Shown one piece after another: positions 9,294 to 18,450 of a stretch of 64,000 bases of DNA. Positions within the stretch are counted from its first letter, which is position 1; each line of letters opens with the position of its first letter. Source of the stretch: Tepidamorphaceae bacterium. Its GTDB lineage: Bacteria > Pseudomonadota > Alphaproteobacteria > Rhizobiales > Tepidamorphaceae. The notes below the pieces were generated by a model, which had not been told where the DNA came from, made no database searches, and was given only the letters and a program-made list of their open reading frames with translations. Position numbers and translations under genes: made by a program. The stretch covers positions 62,001-126,000 of the forward strand of contig JANQNT010000004.1 in NCBI GenBank assembly GCA_028279445.1. The letters are read 5' to 3'.

Positions 9294-10943
9294 ATGACCG
9301 ATCAGCTCGACCATAGGCCAACGACTGCCGACGACGGGGAAGTCGTCTATGACGGTGCCGCCGATGCGCCCATGGCCAATGACGGCGATACCGCCGGCGG
9401 CATGGGCTGCGGTGCTTCCGCGCTGGCCGCGGAAGGTGCGGCCGGCCAGAAGGGCGCAGGCGTCGACGGGCTGGGCTGCCACGCCGGCAAGGACGCGCTG
9501 CGCGCTGCCGCCAAGTCCGCCGGCAAGACCGAAATCCTCGAGCAGTACGAGAAGGACTATCCGCTCGGACCCCACGACCAGCCGCAATCCATGTGCCCGG
9601 CCTTCGGCTCGCTGCGCGTGGGGCTTCGCATGCGCCGCACCGCGACCGTGCTGTCGGGCTCGGCCTGCTGCGTGTACGGCCTGACCTTCACCTCGCACTT
9701 CTATGGCGCGCGCCGCACCGTCGGCTATGTGCCGTTCAATTCCGAGACGCTGGTCACCGGCAAGCTGTTCGAGGACATCCGCGAGGCGGTGTTCAAGCTC
9801 GCCGACCCGGAGAAATACGACACCGTCATCGTCACCAACCTGTGCGTGCCCACCGCCTCGGGCGTGCCGCTCAGGCTGCTGCCGAAGGAAATCAACGGCG
9901 TACGCATCGTCGGCATCGACGTACCGGGCTTCGGTGTGCCGACCCACGCGGAAGCCAAGGATGTGCTCGCCGGCGCGATGCTCGCCTACGCCCGCGAGGA
10001 AGTCACCCAGGGGCCGGTGCAGGCGCCGCGCGACGGCAAGGCCAAGCGCCCGACCGTGACGCTGGTCGGCGAGATGTTCCCCGCCGACCCGGTGGGCATC
10101 GGCATGATGCTGGAGCCGCTGGGTCTGACCGCCGGGCCCGTCGTGCCAACGCGCGAATGGCGCGAACTCTATTCCGCGCTCGACTGTGCCGCGGTCGCCG
10201 CGATCCATCCCTTCTACACCGCCTCCTTCCGCGAGTTCGAAGCGGCCGGCCGCACCATCATCGGCTCCGCGCCGGTCGGCCGCGACGGCACCGCGGAATG
10301 GCTGGAAGCGATCGGCGAGGCCTGCGGCGTTGCCCGCAAGAAGGTGCACAAGGCCAAGGACGCGATCCTGCCGGCGATCTCCGGCGCGCTTGCCGCCATG
10401 CCGATCAAGGGCCGCATCACCATGTCGGGCTACGAGGGCTCGGAACTGCTCGTGGCGCGCCTGCTGGTGGAGAGCGGCGCGGACGTGCGCTACGTCGGCA
10501 CCGCTTGCCCGAAGACGCGGTTCTCAGAAGCCGACTGCGACTGGCTGACGTCGAAGGGCGTCACCGTTCAGTACCGCGCCTCGCTGGAAAACGACCTCGC
10601 CGCCATGGAGGCCTTCGAGCCCGATCTGGCCATCGGCACCACGCCGGTGGTGCAGAAGGCCAAGGAACGCTCGATTCCCGCCCTCTACTTCACCAACCTG
10701 ATTTCCGCCCGTCCGCTGATGGGTCCGGCCGGTGCCGGCTCGCTGGCCCAGGTGATCAACGCAGCACTCGCCAACAAGGCGCGCTTCGACACGATGACCG
10801 AGTTCTTCGAGGGCGTCGGCTCGGGCCATGCCGCCGGCGTCTGGGAGGACGTTCCCGAGGACCGTCCCTCCTTCAAGAAGAAATACGCCGCCCGCCTCAA
10901 GGCGCCGACGAAGAAGATCGTGGAGGATTCGACGGGATGTTGA
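9294..10943 (+). CDS. bchY: Chlorophyllide a reductase subunit BchY
   Basis: A 549-residue NifD-like catalytic subunit of chlorophyllide a oxidoreductase, partner of BchZ. Cys residues for the bridging cluster occur in [20 protein letters not shown] and [10 protein letters not shown]. The first ~80 residues are low-complexity and Ala/Gly-rich, including [19 protein letters not shown], and are probably flexible. It lies 11 bp after bchX and overlaps bchZ by 7 bp. Confidence 0.96.
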   Translation: MTDQLDHRPTTADDGEVVYDGAADAPMANDGDTAGGMGCGASALAAEGAAGQKGAGVDGLGCHAGKDALRAAAKSAGKTEILEQYEKDYPLGPHDQPQSMCPAFGSLRVGLRMRRTATVLSGSACCVYGLTFTSHFYGARRTVGYVPFNSETLVTGKLFEDIREAVFKLADPEKYDTVIVTNLCVPTASGVPLRLLPKEINGVRIVGIDVPGFGVPTHAEAKDVLAGAMLAYAREEVTQGPVQAPRDGKAKRPTVTLVGEMFPADPVGIGMMLEPLGLTAGPVVPTREWRELYSALDCAAVAAIHPFYTASFREFEAAGRTIIGSAPVGRDGTAEWLEAIGEACGVARKKVHKAKDAILPAISGALAAMPIKGRITMSGYEGSELLVARLLVESGADVRYVGTACPKTRFSEADCDWLTSKGVTVQYRASLENDLAAMEAFEPDLAIGTTPVVQKAKERSIPALYFTNLISARPLMGPAGAGSLAQVINAALANKARFDTMTEFFEGVGSGHAAGVWEDVPEDRPSFKKKYAARLKAPTKKIVEDSTGC

Positions 10944-12394
10944 TCCTCGATCTCGATCGCGCCGGGGGCTACTGGGGCTCCGTCTACGCCTTCACCGCGG
11001 TAAAGGGCTTGCAGGTCATCATCGACGGCCCGGTGGGTTGCGAGAACCTGCCAGTCACCTCGGTGCTGCACTACACCGATGGTCTCCCGCCGCACGAGTT
11101 GCCGATCGTCGTCACCGGGCTGGCGGAGGAAGAGCTAGGTCAGAAGGGCACCGAGGAAGCGATGCGCCGGGCGCACGCGACGCTCGATCCCGAGCTTCCC
11201 GCCGTGGTGGTGACCGGCTCCATCGCCGAGATGATCGGCGGCGGCGTGACGCCGGAAGGCACCAACATCCAGCGCTTCCTGCCGCGCACCATCGACGAGG
11301 ACCAGTGGCAGAGCGCCGACCGCGCCATCAACTGGCTGTGGACCGAATTCGGCACCAAGAACGGCAAGATGCCGCGCCCGCGCGCCCGCAAGGACGGCGA
11401 GCCGCCGAAGGTCAACATCATCGGGCCGATCTACGGCACCTTCAACACGCCCTCCGACCTCGCCGAGATCCGCCGCCTGATCGAAGGCATCGGCGCCGAG
11501 GTCAACATGGTGTTCCCGCTCGGCAGCCACCTGGCCGACATCCGCCGGCTGGTCGATGCGGACGTCAATGTGTGCATGTACCGCGAATACGGCCGCCTGC
11601 TCTGCGAGACGCTGGACAAGCCGTATCTGCAGGCGCCCATCGGGCTGCACTCGACCACCAAGTTCCTGCGTACGCTTGGCGAACTGACCGGCCTCGATCC
11701 CGAGCCCTTCATCGCGCACGAGAAGCACACCACCATCAAGCCGCTGTGGGATCTGTGGCGCTCGGTGACCCAGGATTTCTTCGGCACCGCGAGCTTCGCC
11801 ATCGTCGCCAACGAGACCTATTCGCGCGGCGTGCGGCACTTCCTCGAAGAGGAGATGGGGCTGCCCTGCACGTTCGCGTTCGCCCGCCGCGCCGGCGTCA
11901 AACCCGACAACGACGCGGTACGCGATGCGATCCGCGACACCCCGCCGCTGGTGATGTTCGGCTCTTACAACGAGCACATGTACCTGAAGGAAGCCGGCTC
12001 GCGGGCGATCTACATCCCGGCGTCCTTCCCCGGCGCCATCATCCGCCGCCACACCGGCACGCCCTTCATGGGCTATGCCGGCGCCACCTACATCATCCAG
12101 GAAGTCTGCAACGCGCTGTTCGACGCGCTGTTCAACATCCTTCCGCTGGGCACCGACATGGACAAGGTCGATGCCACCCCGACCCGGCTGCACGAGGACA
12201 TCGCCTGGGACGACGATGCCCGTGCCGCCCTCGACAAGGTCGTCGAGGCCGAGCCGGTCTTGATCCGCATTTCCGTTGCCAAGCGCCTGCGCGACGCCGC
12301 CGAAAAGGCCGCGCGCGACGCCGGCATGCGTTGCGTCACCCCTGAGTTGTTCGATCGCGCCCGCTCCGGCGCGCTCGACCGGGAGCCGGTGTGA
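10937..12394 (+). CDS. bchZ: Chlorophyllide a reductase subunit BchZ
   Basis: A 485-residue NifK-like subunit. The ATG at 10937 lies inside the end of bchY (ATGTTGA), and the product starts [20 protein letters not shown] as in BchZ. Conserved [19 protein letters not shown] holds a cluster ligand. The frame is open far upstream to 9593, but that extension is antisense-frame noise across bchY. The next gene pufQ begins 72 bp downstream, the normal order that lets bch transcripts run into puf. Confidence 0.96.
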   Translation: MLILDLDRAGGYWGSVYAFTAVKGLQVIIDGPVGCENLPVTSVLHYTDGLPPHELPIVVTGLAEEELGQKGTEEAMRRAHATLDPELPAVVVTGSIAEMIGGGVTPEGTNIQRFLPRTIDEDQWQSADRAINWLWTEFGTKNGKMPRPRARKDGEPPKVNIIGPIYGTFNTPSDLAEIRRLIEGIGAEVNMVFPLGSHLADIRRLVDADVNVCMYREYGRLLCETLDKPYLQAPIGLHSTTKFLRTLGELTGLDPEPFIAHEKHTTIKPLWDLWRSVTQDFFGTASFAIVANETYSRGVRHFLEEEMGLPCTFAFARRAGVKPDNDAVRDAIRDTPPLVMFGSYNEHMYLKEAGSRAIYIPASFPGAIIRRHTGTPFMGYAGATYIIQEVCNALFDALFNILPLGTDMDKVDATPTRLHEDIAWDDDARAALDKVVEAEPVLIRISVAKRLRDAAEKAARDAGMRCVTPELFDRARSGALDREPV

Positions 12395-12465
12395 TGGGCG
12401 CGACGATCGGACAACCGCCGTTGGGCACGCACGTGACCCTGGCGCCGCACCAAGGAGGAGAGTCC

Positions 12466-12705
12466 ATGGCCGCAACCCAACTGGATCGGGACCAGGGCCT
12501 GCGCGGCCTGCGCGCGCAGGAACGCCGCGAGTACCGCGTCCTCTACGCGGTGACGTTCCTGATCTTCCTCATTGTCGCACTGGTTGCGCGGCTGCTGCCG
12601 CGCGCCTGGGACCCGCTGTCGTCGGACACCGACGAAAGGCGTTCTGTTTTCGCCGAGGCTCGCGCCGCGGCAAGCACGACGGTCGGCTTCGCGTTCATGC
12701 GCTGA
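12466..12705 (+). CDS. pufQ: PufQ, bacteriochlorophyll-linked puf operon protein
   Basis: A 79-residue one-span membrane protein (helix about residues 28-46, VLYAVTFLIFLIVALVARLL) preceded by a charged RAQERREYR stretch as in PufQ. In Rhodobacter it aids bacteriochlorophyll synthesis or delivery. ATG 12466 has a strong AAGGAGGAG site. An upstream ATG at 12394 overlapping bchZ would give 103 residues and is less likely. Position between bchZ and pufB supports the call. Confidence 0.88.
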   Translation: MAATQLDRDQGLRGLRAQERREYRVLYAVTFLIFLIVALVARLLPRAWDPLSSDTDERRSVFAEARAAASTTVGFAFMR

Positions 12706-12834
12706 AGCCGGCCACATGAAGTCGGGCCGGTTCGCCGGTCTGGCCCGCCACAGGCGTTCGTGCCGGTGGCAATCCCCGCCGCGCGGGAGGTGCGCGGTAA
12801 CGGCCGAAAGGCCACATGAGCGGAGGTCATGTGA

Positions 12835-12987
12835 ATGGCTGAAAGCGAAAGGAGCGGCTCCTTGTCCGGGCTGTCGGCACAAGAAGCCCAGGAAGTCCAT
12901 AAGTACTTTATGCAGGGCTTCCTGTACTTCCTTGGCCTCACACTCATCGCCCATATCCTGATTTGGCTTTGGCGTCCCTGGTTCTGA
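12835..12987 (+). CDS. pufB: Light-harvesting 1 beta polypeptide PufB
   Basis: A 50-residue antenna apoprotein absent from long-ORF lists. It begins [20 protein letters not shown] and ends [12 protein letters not shown]. The His in LIAHILIW is the bacteriochlorophyll ligand, and the aromatic C-terminus WLWRPWF is typical of LH1 beta. The membrane span is roughly residues 24-45. A GGAGGT ribosome site lies at 12822-12827. pufA follows after 26 bp. Confidence 0.95.
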   Translation: MAESERSGSLSGLSAQEAQEVHKYFMQGFLYFLGLTLIAHILIWLWRPWF

Positions 12988-13013
12988 ACCGGGGCTGAAA
13001 GGAGTGTGAGAAC

Positions 13014-13166
13014 ATGTGGAGAATTTGGCTTCTCTTCGACCCGAGAAGGGCGCTCGTCGGGATCCTGGCATTCGCCTTCTTCATGGTGTTGCTGAACCAT
13101 TTCGTACAGCTCAGCACGGAACGGTACGGCAGTTGGCTCAACGAGCCGGCGATCACCAGTCAGTGA
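13014..13166 (+). CDS. pufA: Light-harvesting 1 alpha polypeptide PufA
   Basis: A 50-residue LH1 alpha chain starting MWRIWLLFDPRRALVG. The DPRRA turn is the classic alpha N-terminal motif. A single span (about residues 12-32) holds the bacteriochlorophyll-ligand His in VLLNHFVQLST. The C-terminal tail is YGSWLNEPAITSQ. A GGAG site lies 9 nt upstream. No second LH set (puc) is seen in the window. Confidence 0.95.
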   Translation: MWRIWLLFDPRRALVGILAFAFFMVLLNHFVQLSTERYGSWLNEPAITSQ

Positions 13167-13182
13167 TCCAACGATACTGGTG

Positions 13183-13207
13183 GCGGACGGGGGCAAGGCC
13201 CGTCCGC
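13183..13207 (+). other. Intercistronic hairpin between pufA and pufL
   Basis: Perfect 9-bp stem GCGGACGGG / CCCGTCCGC with a 7-nt loop, and no U-run. In Rhodobacter a hairpin in this same place protects pufBA mRNA from 3' decay, giving excess LH1 over reaction centre. The same role here is inferred from position. Confidence 0.7.
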
Positions 13208-13291
13208 ACTCCCGCCCGCCACCAAATTTGAAATCTGCCGAATTGCCGTCCGGAAGGCTCGGTCCGCTCCGCTCGGTTGGGGAGACATGCA

Positions 13292-14122
13292 ATGGCATTG
13301 CTCAGCTTTGAGAGAAAATACCGCGTCCGCGGTGGGACACTGATCGGCGGAGACCTGTTCGATTTCTGGGTTGGCCCGTTCTATGTCGGGTTCTTCGGGA
13401 TAGTCACGGTCTTCTGCGCCTTGTTCGGTACCGCGCTGATCATCTTTGGAGCCGCGCTGGGTCCGACCTGGAACATCTGGCTGATCTCGATCAACCCGCC
13501 AAGCATCGATTACAAACTGGGGCTGGCACCGCTCAGGGAAGGCGGCCTATGGCAGTTCATCACGATCTTCGCCATGGGCGCATTCATCTCCTGGGCCCTG
13601 CGCGAGGTGGAAATCTGCCGCAAACTCGGCATGGGCTATCATGTGCCGTTCGCCTTCGGCGTCGCGATCTTCGCCTTCGCCGCGCTCAACGTCATCCGCC
13701 CGTTCATGCTGGGTGCCTGGGGTCACGGTTTCCCCTATGGCATCTACAGCCATCTCAACTGGGTCTGGTTCACCGGCTACCAGTACGAGAATTTCCACTA
13801 CAACCCCGTGCATTGGGTGGCGATCACCTTCTTCTTTACCACCACCTTCGCACTGGCGCTGCACGGCGGCATGGTCCTGTCCGCGGTCAACCCGCAAAAG
13901 GGTCAGGCGATCAAGACGCCGGAACATGAGGACACCTATTTCCGCGACACGATCGGCTACTCGATCGGCACGCTCGGCATTCACCGGCTCGGCCTGTTCC
14001 TGGCTCTCAATGCCGGCTTCTGGGCTGGCATCGGCATGCTCGTCTCCGGCCCGATCTATGCAGGCTCATGGGTCGAGTGGTGGGAGTTCTTGCGTGTGAC
14101 CGGCCCGATGGGCGGTAACTAG
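13292..14122 (+). CDS. pufL: Photosynthetic reaction centre L subunit PufL
   Basis: A 276-residue L chain with five transmembrane helices, binding special-pair and accessory bacteriochlorophyll and the non-haem iron. The N-terminus [17 protein letters not shown] is diagnostic. Ligand His residues fall in [21 protein letters not shown] and LGIHRLGLF. An in-frame TTG at 13277 is ignored because ATG 13292 gives the canonical start after a GGGGAG site. pufM follows after 12 bp. Confidence 0.98.
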   Translation: MALLSFERKYRVRGGTLIGGDLFDFWVGPFYVGFFGIVTVFCALFGTALIIFGAALGPTWNIWLISINPPSIDYKLGLAPLREGGLWQFITIFAMGAFISWALREVEICRKLGMGYHVPFAFGVAIFAFAALNVIRPFMLGAWGHGFPYGIYSHLNWVWFTGYQYENFHYNPVHWVAITFFFTTTFALALHGGMVLSAVNPQKGQAIKTPEHEDTYFRDTIGYSIGTLGIHRLGLFLALNAGFWAGIGMLVSGPIYAGSWVEWWEFLRVTGPMGGN

Positions 14123-14134
14123 GAGCGAATCGCG

Positions 14135-15298
14135 ATGACCCAATACCAACACATCTTCACGCGCATTCAGGTTGCCGGACCGCCCGAGGCGGGCGTCGAA
14201 ATTCCCGAAGATGCAGCCTTCGAGCGCAAGGGCGGCCCGCGGCTCAGCTACTGGATCGGCAAGATCGGCAACGCCCAACTGGGACCGATCTACCTCGGCT
14301 TCTGGGGTGTCACGTCAATCATCGCCTTTGCCATCGGCTTCACCATCATCGGTCTCAACATGGCGGCCGATGTGAACTGGAACCCGATCCGGTTCGTGCG
14401 CGAACTCGTCTGGCTGTCGCTGGATCCACCGCTCGAAGAGCACGGTCTGGCCATCCTGCCGCCGTTGCGGGAAGGCGGGTGGTGGTTGATCGCCGGCTTC
14501 TTCATCACCTTGTCGATCCTGCTGTGGTGGGTGCGCATGTACCGCCGCGCCGTCTCGCTGGGGCTTGGCCTGCATGTGTGCTGGGCCTTCGCCGCGGCGA
14601 TCTGGCTGTTCCTGGTGCTCGGCTTCATCCGCCCGATCTTCATGGGTAGCTGGCACCACGCGGTTCCATTCGGTATTTTCTCCCACCTGGACTGGACCAA
14701 CAACTTCTCCCTCGAATGGGGCAACATCTTCTGGAACCCGTTCCACGCCCTGTCGATCGTCTTCCTGTATGGCTCGGTACTGCTGTTCGCCATGCACGGC
14801 GCAACGATCCTGGCGGTCGCCCGCTATGGCGGGGAGCGCGAGATCGAGCAGATCGCCGACCGCGGCACGGCCTCCGAACGCGCCGCCTTGTTCTGGCGCT
14901 GGACGATGGGCTTCAACGCCTCGATGGAATCGATCCACCGCTGGGCCTGGTGGTTCGCCATGCTGACGACGCTGACCGGCGGCATCGGCATCCTGATCAC
15001 CGGTACAGTGGTCGAGGACTGGACCGAGTGGGGCATCAAGCACGGCATCGTGCCAGCCGACTTCTCGATGTGGCCCGACACGCCCGACTCGACTGTCTCG
15101 AGTTGGGGTCTGGAGCCTGAGCCTGCCGTGGCACCGATCCCGGTCGAACCGGCCGCGCCGGCGACACCGGCAGAGCCTGCTGCACCGGCCGAGCCGGCCA
15201 CTCCGGCCGCGCCCGCCGCCGGCACAGACACCGGCACGGACACCATGGCGCCGGCCGGCGAGAACGCCGCACCGACGACCACGGAGCAGCAACAGTAA
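14135..15298 (+). CDS. pufM: Photosynthetic reaction centre M subunit PufM with long C-terminal extension
   Basis: The core (residues 1 to ~311) is a normal M chain: His204 (NPFHALSI) for the special pair, His221 (FAMHGATIL) and His268 (SIHRWAWW) for the non-haem iron. It then continues for about 75 residues that are strongly Pro/Ala/Glu/Thr-rich, with repeated [10 protein letters not shown] units, ending TTTEQQQ. Usual M subunits have about 305-330 residues; this one has 387. No pufC or pufX follows. A double hairpin with U-run closes the operon. The tail is discussed in the findings. Confidence 0.97.
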   Translation: MTQYQHIFTRIQVAGPPEAGVEIPEDAAFERKGGPRLSYWIGKIGNAQLGPIYLGFWGVTSIIAFAIGFTIIGLNMAADVNWNPIRFVRELVWLSLDPPLEEHGLAILPPLREGGWWLIAGFFITLSILLWWVRMYRRAVSLGLGLHVCWAFAAAIWLFLVLGFIRPIFMGSWHHAVPFGIFSHLDWTNNFSLEWGNIFWNPFHALSIVFLYGSVLLFAMHGATILAVARYGGEREIEQIADRGTASERAALFWRWTMGFNASMESIHRWAWWFAMLTTLTGGIGILITGTVVEDWTEWGIKHGIVPADFSMWPDTPDSTVSSWGLEPEPAVAPIPVEPAAPATPAEPAAPAEPATPAAPAAGTDTGTDTMAPAGENAAPTTTEQQQ

Positions 15299-15308
15299 GA
15301 CCAAAACC

Positions 15309-15339
15309 AGGCCCGGGCGGGCAGCTCCTGCCCGGGCCT
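15309..15339 (+). terminator. Hairpin directly after pufM
   Basis: Perfect 10-bp stem AGGCCCGGGC / GCCCGGGCCT with an 11-nt loop, starting 10 nt after the pufM stop. There is no U-run, so it is more likely an mRNA 3'-stabilising hairpin standing before the true terminator. Confidence 0.65.
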
Positions 15340-15361
15340 CACATCGACGACCCAAGACTTA

Positions 15362-15396
15362 AGGCGTCCCGGCCAAACCGGGACGCCTCCTTTTTT
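15362..15396 (+). terminator. Intrinsic terminator of the bchCXYZ-puf operon
   Basis: An 11-bp perfect stem AGGCGTCCCGG / CCGGGACGCCT with 5-nt loop followed by CCTTTTTT. A strong rho-independent terminator on the + strand. Confidence 0.9.
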
Positions 15397-16211
15397 ATGG
15401 GTATCTGCGTGGCCTGGCCCACGCGCCCGATGTGGCGCGCCTCTATCCGGGGCGTCTCGACACGAAACGTGCGAAACGTCGGAGAACCGCTCCGCCCGAT
15501 GCGGGCAAGCGGCGCGTCCTCACCAAAGTGATCGATGTTCCGAATATCGCCTCTTCATGCTCTTGCAGAGCGTCGGATCATGATTTGTATGCTGGCGATG
15601 TAGACCCATGCGGCCTGCGTTTCGGACCGGACACTCGGGACGAGCTTGATGGTGCGGCAAACCCAGGCCGTCACCCCGGCAAAAGCCGGGGCTCCAGTGC
15701 GGAATCGCAACGAACGATCCGCATGCAAGGTGCCTATGGCGTCCGCCCCATGGACCCCGGATCAGGCACGCAGTGCCAAGGGCACATCGTGCCAAGGCAC
15801 GTCGTGCCGTCCGGGGTGACGACCTGAGAGATCAGCGAATCCAGACGCACGACCGTGCGCCCGTACGGTCAGCTATCCGGCCCTCGGCGTTCAACGCTCG
15901 AAACGATTCACTGGATCGTTTCGTCCGCTTCGCAGCACGCGTCTCACTCTCGGGCGTTCGGCCCTACGATTGGTCCACCGGACCAATCATCGAGACGGAC
16001 CTCACCCCTCGCGGAGCCGTGAGCGCGGACATTGTCCGAGCGAACTGGCGTGAGCGAAATCGTGACCCCCGGATTACGGCCCTGGCGGACCTGTCCGGTG
16101 TGACGGAAGGGTGTGGTGTTGTGGCAGCGTGAAAACGGAAATCACAGATAACTGCAACCACTCAGGTCACTTCAGGCCGGACACTCAGAAGCGTCAGGCC
16201 CTGGCCCCCGG
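15397..16211. other. 815-bp region without a convincing gene
   Basis: ORFs here (for example 15432-15827 +, 15520-15795 -) have no recognisable domains and cross inverted repeats. The stretch holds a REP-like palindromic element (15670-15820) and two perfect hairpins: CGAAACGAT/ATCGTTTCG at 15899-15923 and GATTGGTCC/GGACCAATC at 15968-15988. No tRNA or known RNA shape was recognised. It separates the puf operon from the puh genes that converge on it. Confidence 0.6.
15670..15820. repeat. REP-like palindromic repeat element with three tandem mini-hairpins
   Basis: Bounded by GTCACCCCGG (15670) and CCGGGGTGAC (15811-15820) in inverted orientation. It contains the perfect hairpin CCCCGGC-AAAA-GCCGGGG (15674-15691). 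Near the right end are three adjacent copies of GGCAC-N3-GTGCC at 15765-15777, 15781-15793 and 15796-15808. The outer sequence resembles dispersed extragenic palindromes common in alphaproteobacteria. Genome-wide copies cannot be checked here. Confidence 0.7.
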
Positions 16212-17432
16212 TTACTCGCTCGCCGGCGCGTGTGCCGTTATCCGTTCCGCCAATGCCTTGCGCGGCAATTCCAGCACATCGACGATCGCGCCGGTGTGGA
16301 AGGGACCAAAGGAGCTCAATGGCAGGTGCTTGCCCGTTTGTTCATCAAACAACGTGATACGACCGCTTTCCCAAGCGACCAACTGGAGACTTAGCACTCC
16401 GGATACCACATCGCCGTTGTTGATGTTGCGCGCGAACTCGGTCGACCGTATGGAGGAGCGCAGCAGGCCATCGCCTTCCGCCTCCATCACCGCGATCCGC
16501 TCGCCGGTATCGGCGCGCACGACCGCGAGGCGATCCTCGCCGATATCGACGAACTGCAGCGTCCAGCTTGCCAGCCAGGCGCCGTTCGCCTCGCCTGCTC
16601 CGACAGCAACACCTGCTTCGGCAGCAGCCATCTCCTGTGGCACATCGCCTTGCTTGCCGAACTGGGTCGCGGCGACAAGGACCAGGGCGATGACCGGAAG
16701 CGAGAAGGCCGCCATCAACGGAACGCGTGCGGCCATCTCCCGCTCTTGAACCGGGTCACGAATGTCGCTGTCGGGCTTCGCCTCCGCATCGTCCGTCTGG
16801 ACCAACAGGGGGTCGGCCTTGCCCTCGCCCCGCCGGGCAAGTTCCTCGGCAAACGCATCCGCCAACAGTTCGGCGACCGGTTGCGGATCGGCGATCGCCC
16901 GCAGCATCGGCTGTGTGAGCGCCATGTGCCACGGTCGCGCATGCGGCCAGATCATCAGATAGGGAATGGCCGAGCCCGGCCTCAAAGCGATGGCGATACT
17001 GCCGGTTCCATCACCATGCATCTGCATGCTCGCCCCATCGATGGTGGCGAAGGGCACGTTGAAGGTCTTGTTCAGCGCCACCCCGACACGCATGACGATG
17101 CGGCGATTGGTGATCGTATAAACGGTCGTGCGGCCGACCAGCCACGCCAACAGGTGCAGCACCCCAATGCCGCCGACCCCGAAGGCGGCAATGATCACCG
17201 CTTCGCCAACCGCCGCGCCGATGCTAGCGCCCTCGAACGCAGCGGCAACCACCGGCCAGGCTGCCATGACGGCAACCAGAACCGCGATGGCACGCACATG
17301 CAGCGCCTGGGCCGCGAAGCCGCGCCAGTCCGGCGCTCCCTGCCAGAGGATATCCTCGCCCTTCGGCAGGCGGGCGGGAAGCCCACGAACCGGCTCACAG
17401 TGGAACTCGCTGGACTCGGGAACGTAGTTCAT
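16212..17432 (-). CDS. PuhB-PuhC fusion, photosynthetic complex assembly protein
   Basis: One uninterrupted 406-residue ORF. Residues 1-215 are PuhB: N-terminal VRGLPARLPKGEDILWQGAPDWR, two to three membrane spans (about 46-65 and 75-100), then the PH-like segment TVYTITNRRIVMRVGVALNKTFNVPF. Residues 216-235 are a charged linker. Residues 236-406 are PuhC: one span (about 238-256) and a periplasmic domain ending LFDEQTGKHLPLSSFGPFHTG, a PuhC hallmark. In Rhodobacter these are two genes needed for reaction centre and LH1 assembly. The start overlaps the puhA stop (ATGA). Confidence 0.88.
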   Translation of the reverse strand: MNYVPESSEFHCEPVRGLPARLPKGEDILWQGAPDWRGFAAQALHVRAIAVLVAVMAAWPVVAAAFEGASIGAAVGEAVIIAAFGVGGIGVLHLLAWLVGRTTVYTITNRRIVMRVGVALNKTFNVPFATIDGASMQMHGDGTGSIAIALRPGSAIPYLMIWPHARPWHMALTQPMLRAIADPQPVAELLADAFAEELARRGEGKADPLLVQTDDAEAKPDSDIRDPVQEREMAARVPLMAAFSLPVIALVLVAATQFGKQGDVPQEMAAAEAGVAVGAGEANGAWLASWTLQFVDIGEDRLAVVRADTGERIAVMEAEGDGLLRSSIRSTEFARNINNGDVVSGVLSLQLVAWESGRITLFDEQTGKHLPLSSFGPFHTGAIVDVLELPRKALAERITAHAPASE

Positions 17433-18205
17433 AGGAGCGGTTCCGCACGCATGCGCGTGGCATAGAGCAGGCCACCGCCGAAGTAGCCCATGATCTTGTC
17501 TTCCTCGAGCAAGGTCACCTGCTCGCTGTGTTTGGTCTTCGGCGCCTCGGCGAGCTGGGCGCTGGTCACCGCATGCACATAGAGGTGCGGATCGTTGCCC
17601 TTCCTGACGACCACGAAGCCCATGGGCACGAGCACCTTCTTGGCGCCCTTGCCGTTGCCGACGGTCACTTCGTAGTAGCGGATGATGTGCTCGGAGCGAT
17701 CAACCCAGATATCGCTCACCACGCCGCCAACCTGACGGTCGCAGCAGCGCATCTCCAGCCCGATCGGGTTGAGGTCGCGCGGATGAGCGGAGAACTGCTT
17801 GTCGGCACGCGTGGGAACGATGCGCGGCTCGCCGTGATGGGTCAGGTCAGGCACGTCGGCGCGCTCGGCATAGGATGCCGGGCCGACACCATCGAGCATG
17901 GGGTTGCCGGTCGGCTGCTTGGGTGCGCCGTCCCAGACTTCCATCGGCTCCAGGGCCAGCTTGCGCGTCTCGCGCTTGCCGCTCGGCGCCTCGACGGTGC
18001 CGCGGCCGTGCGGCAACACGAATGTCTTGGGATCCGGCATGTAGATCACGCCGTGATTGACCAGTTCTCCGGTCTCGTCCGTTTCGAGCGGATAGCCCTC
18101 CCGGCGCGTCTCCCGCTGCAGATGGAACAGCAGGTAAGCGAAGAAGAACCAGAAAATGTACAGCAGGATCTGCGTCAGATCGATGTACGACGTGAATTCA
18201 CCCAT
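17429..18205 (-). CDS. puhA: Photosynthetic reaction centre H subunit PuhA
   Basis: A 258-residue H chain: one N-terminal span (TQILLYIFWFFFAYLLFHLQ) and a cytoplasmic beta-barrel PRC domain that shields the quinones. Motifs REGYPLETDETG, YMPDPKTFVLPHGRG and VGGVVSDIWVDRSEHIIRYY are typical. The frame opens at 18292, but ATG 18205 gives the standard N-terminus MGEFTSYIDLTQ after a GGAGGACACC site. It heads a two-gene unit with puhBC, separated here from lhaA, its usual upstream neighbour. Confidence 0.97.
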   Translation of the reverse strand: MGEFTSYIDLTQILLYIFWFFFAYLLFHLQRETRREGYPLETDETGELVNHGVIYMPDPKTFVLPHGRGTVEAPSGKRETRKLALEPMEVWDGAPKQPTGNPMLDGVGPASYAERADVPDLTHHGEPRIVPTRADKQFSAHPRDLNPIGLEMRCCDRQVGGVVSDIWVDRSEHIIRYYEVTVGNGKGAKKVLVPMGFVVVRKGNDPHLYVHAVTSAQLAEAPKTKHSEQVTLLEEDKIMGYFGGGLLYATRMRAEPLL

Positions 18206-18338
18206 GGTGTCCTCCAAGGGTCGCCGCATGGCAGTGCGCACGACCGCAGGTTCAGCGGCAACGCCCGCTTTGCCGGTTCGCACAAAGCCCACCGCGCCGA
18301 GTCTCTAAGGGGACCCGCAAGGGCGGCCGCAGGCTTTA

Positions 18339-18405
18339 ATTCTAGGTGGATCGTAGAGGAAGTGTCAACTAAATTGGACGGTTATAAATGTCAAAATTAT
18401 CGACA
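18339..18405 (-). promoter_or_regulatory. puhA promoter with two PpsR-like sites
   Basis: On the minus strand, TTGACA (18368-18363) is followed after 18 nt by TAGAAT (18344-18339), a near-consensus sigma-70 promoter. The -35 is part of TGTCAACTAAATTGGACG (18363-18380), a degenerate TGT-N12-ACA site. A second, TGTCAAAATTATCGACA (18389-18405), has spacing 11 rather than 12. The first differs at one base from the site before bchF (35830-35847). Confidence 0.75.
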
Positions 18406-18450
18406 AAGCCCGCTCTTTTCCGGTGGCTTCCGCCCGGACCCAGGCTCCGG

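Noticed and set aside
9593-10936. N-terminal extension of the bchZ frame
   Set aside because: The translation is Arg-rich and lies over bchY. BchZ homology begins exactly at ATG 10937.
15432-15827. 131-codon ORF in the puf-puh spacer
   Set aside because: It crosses the REP-like element and hairpins, has no good ribosome site and looks like no known protein.
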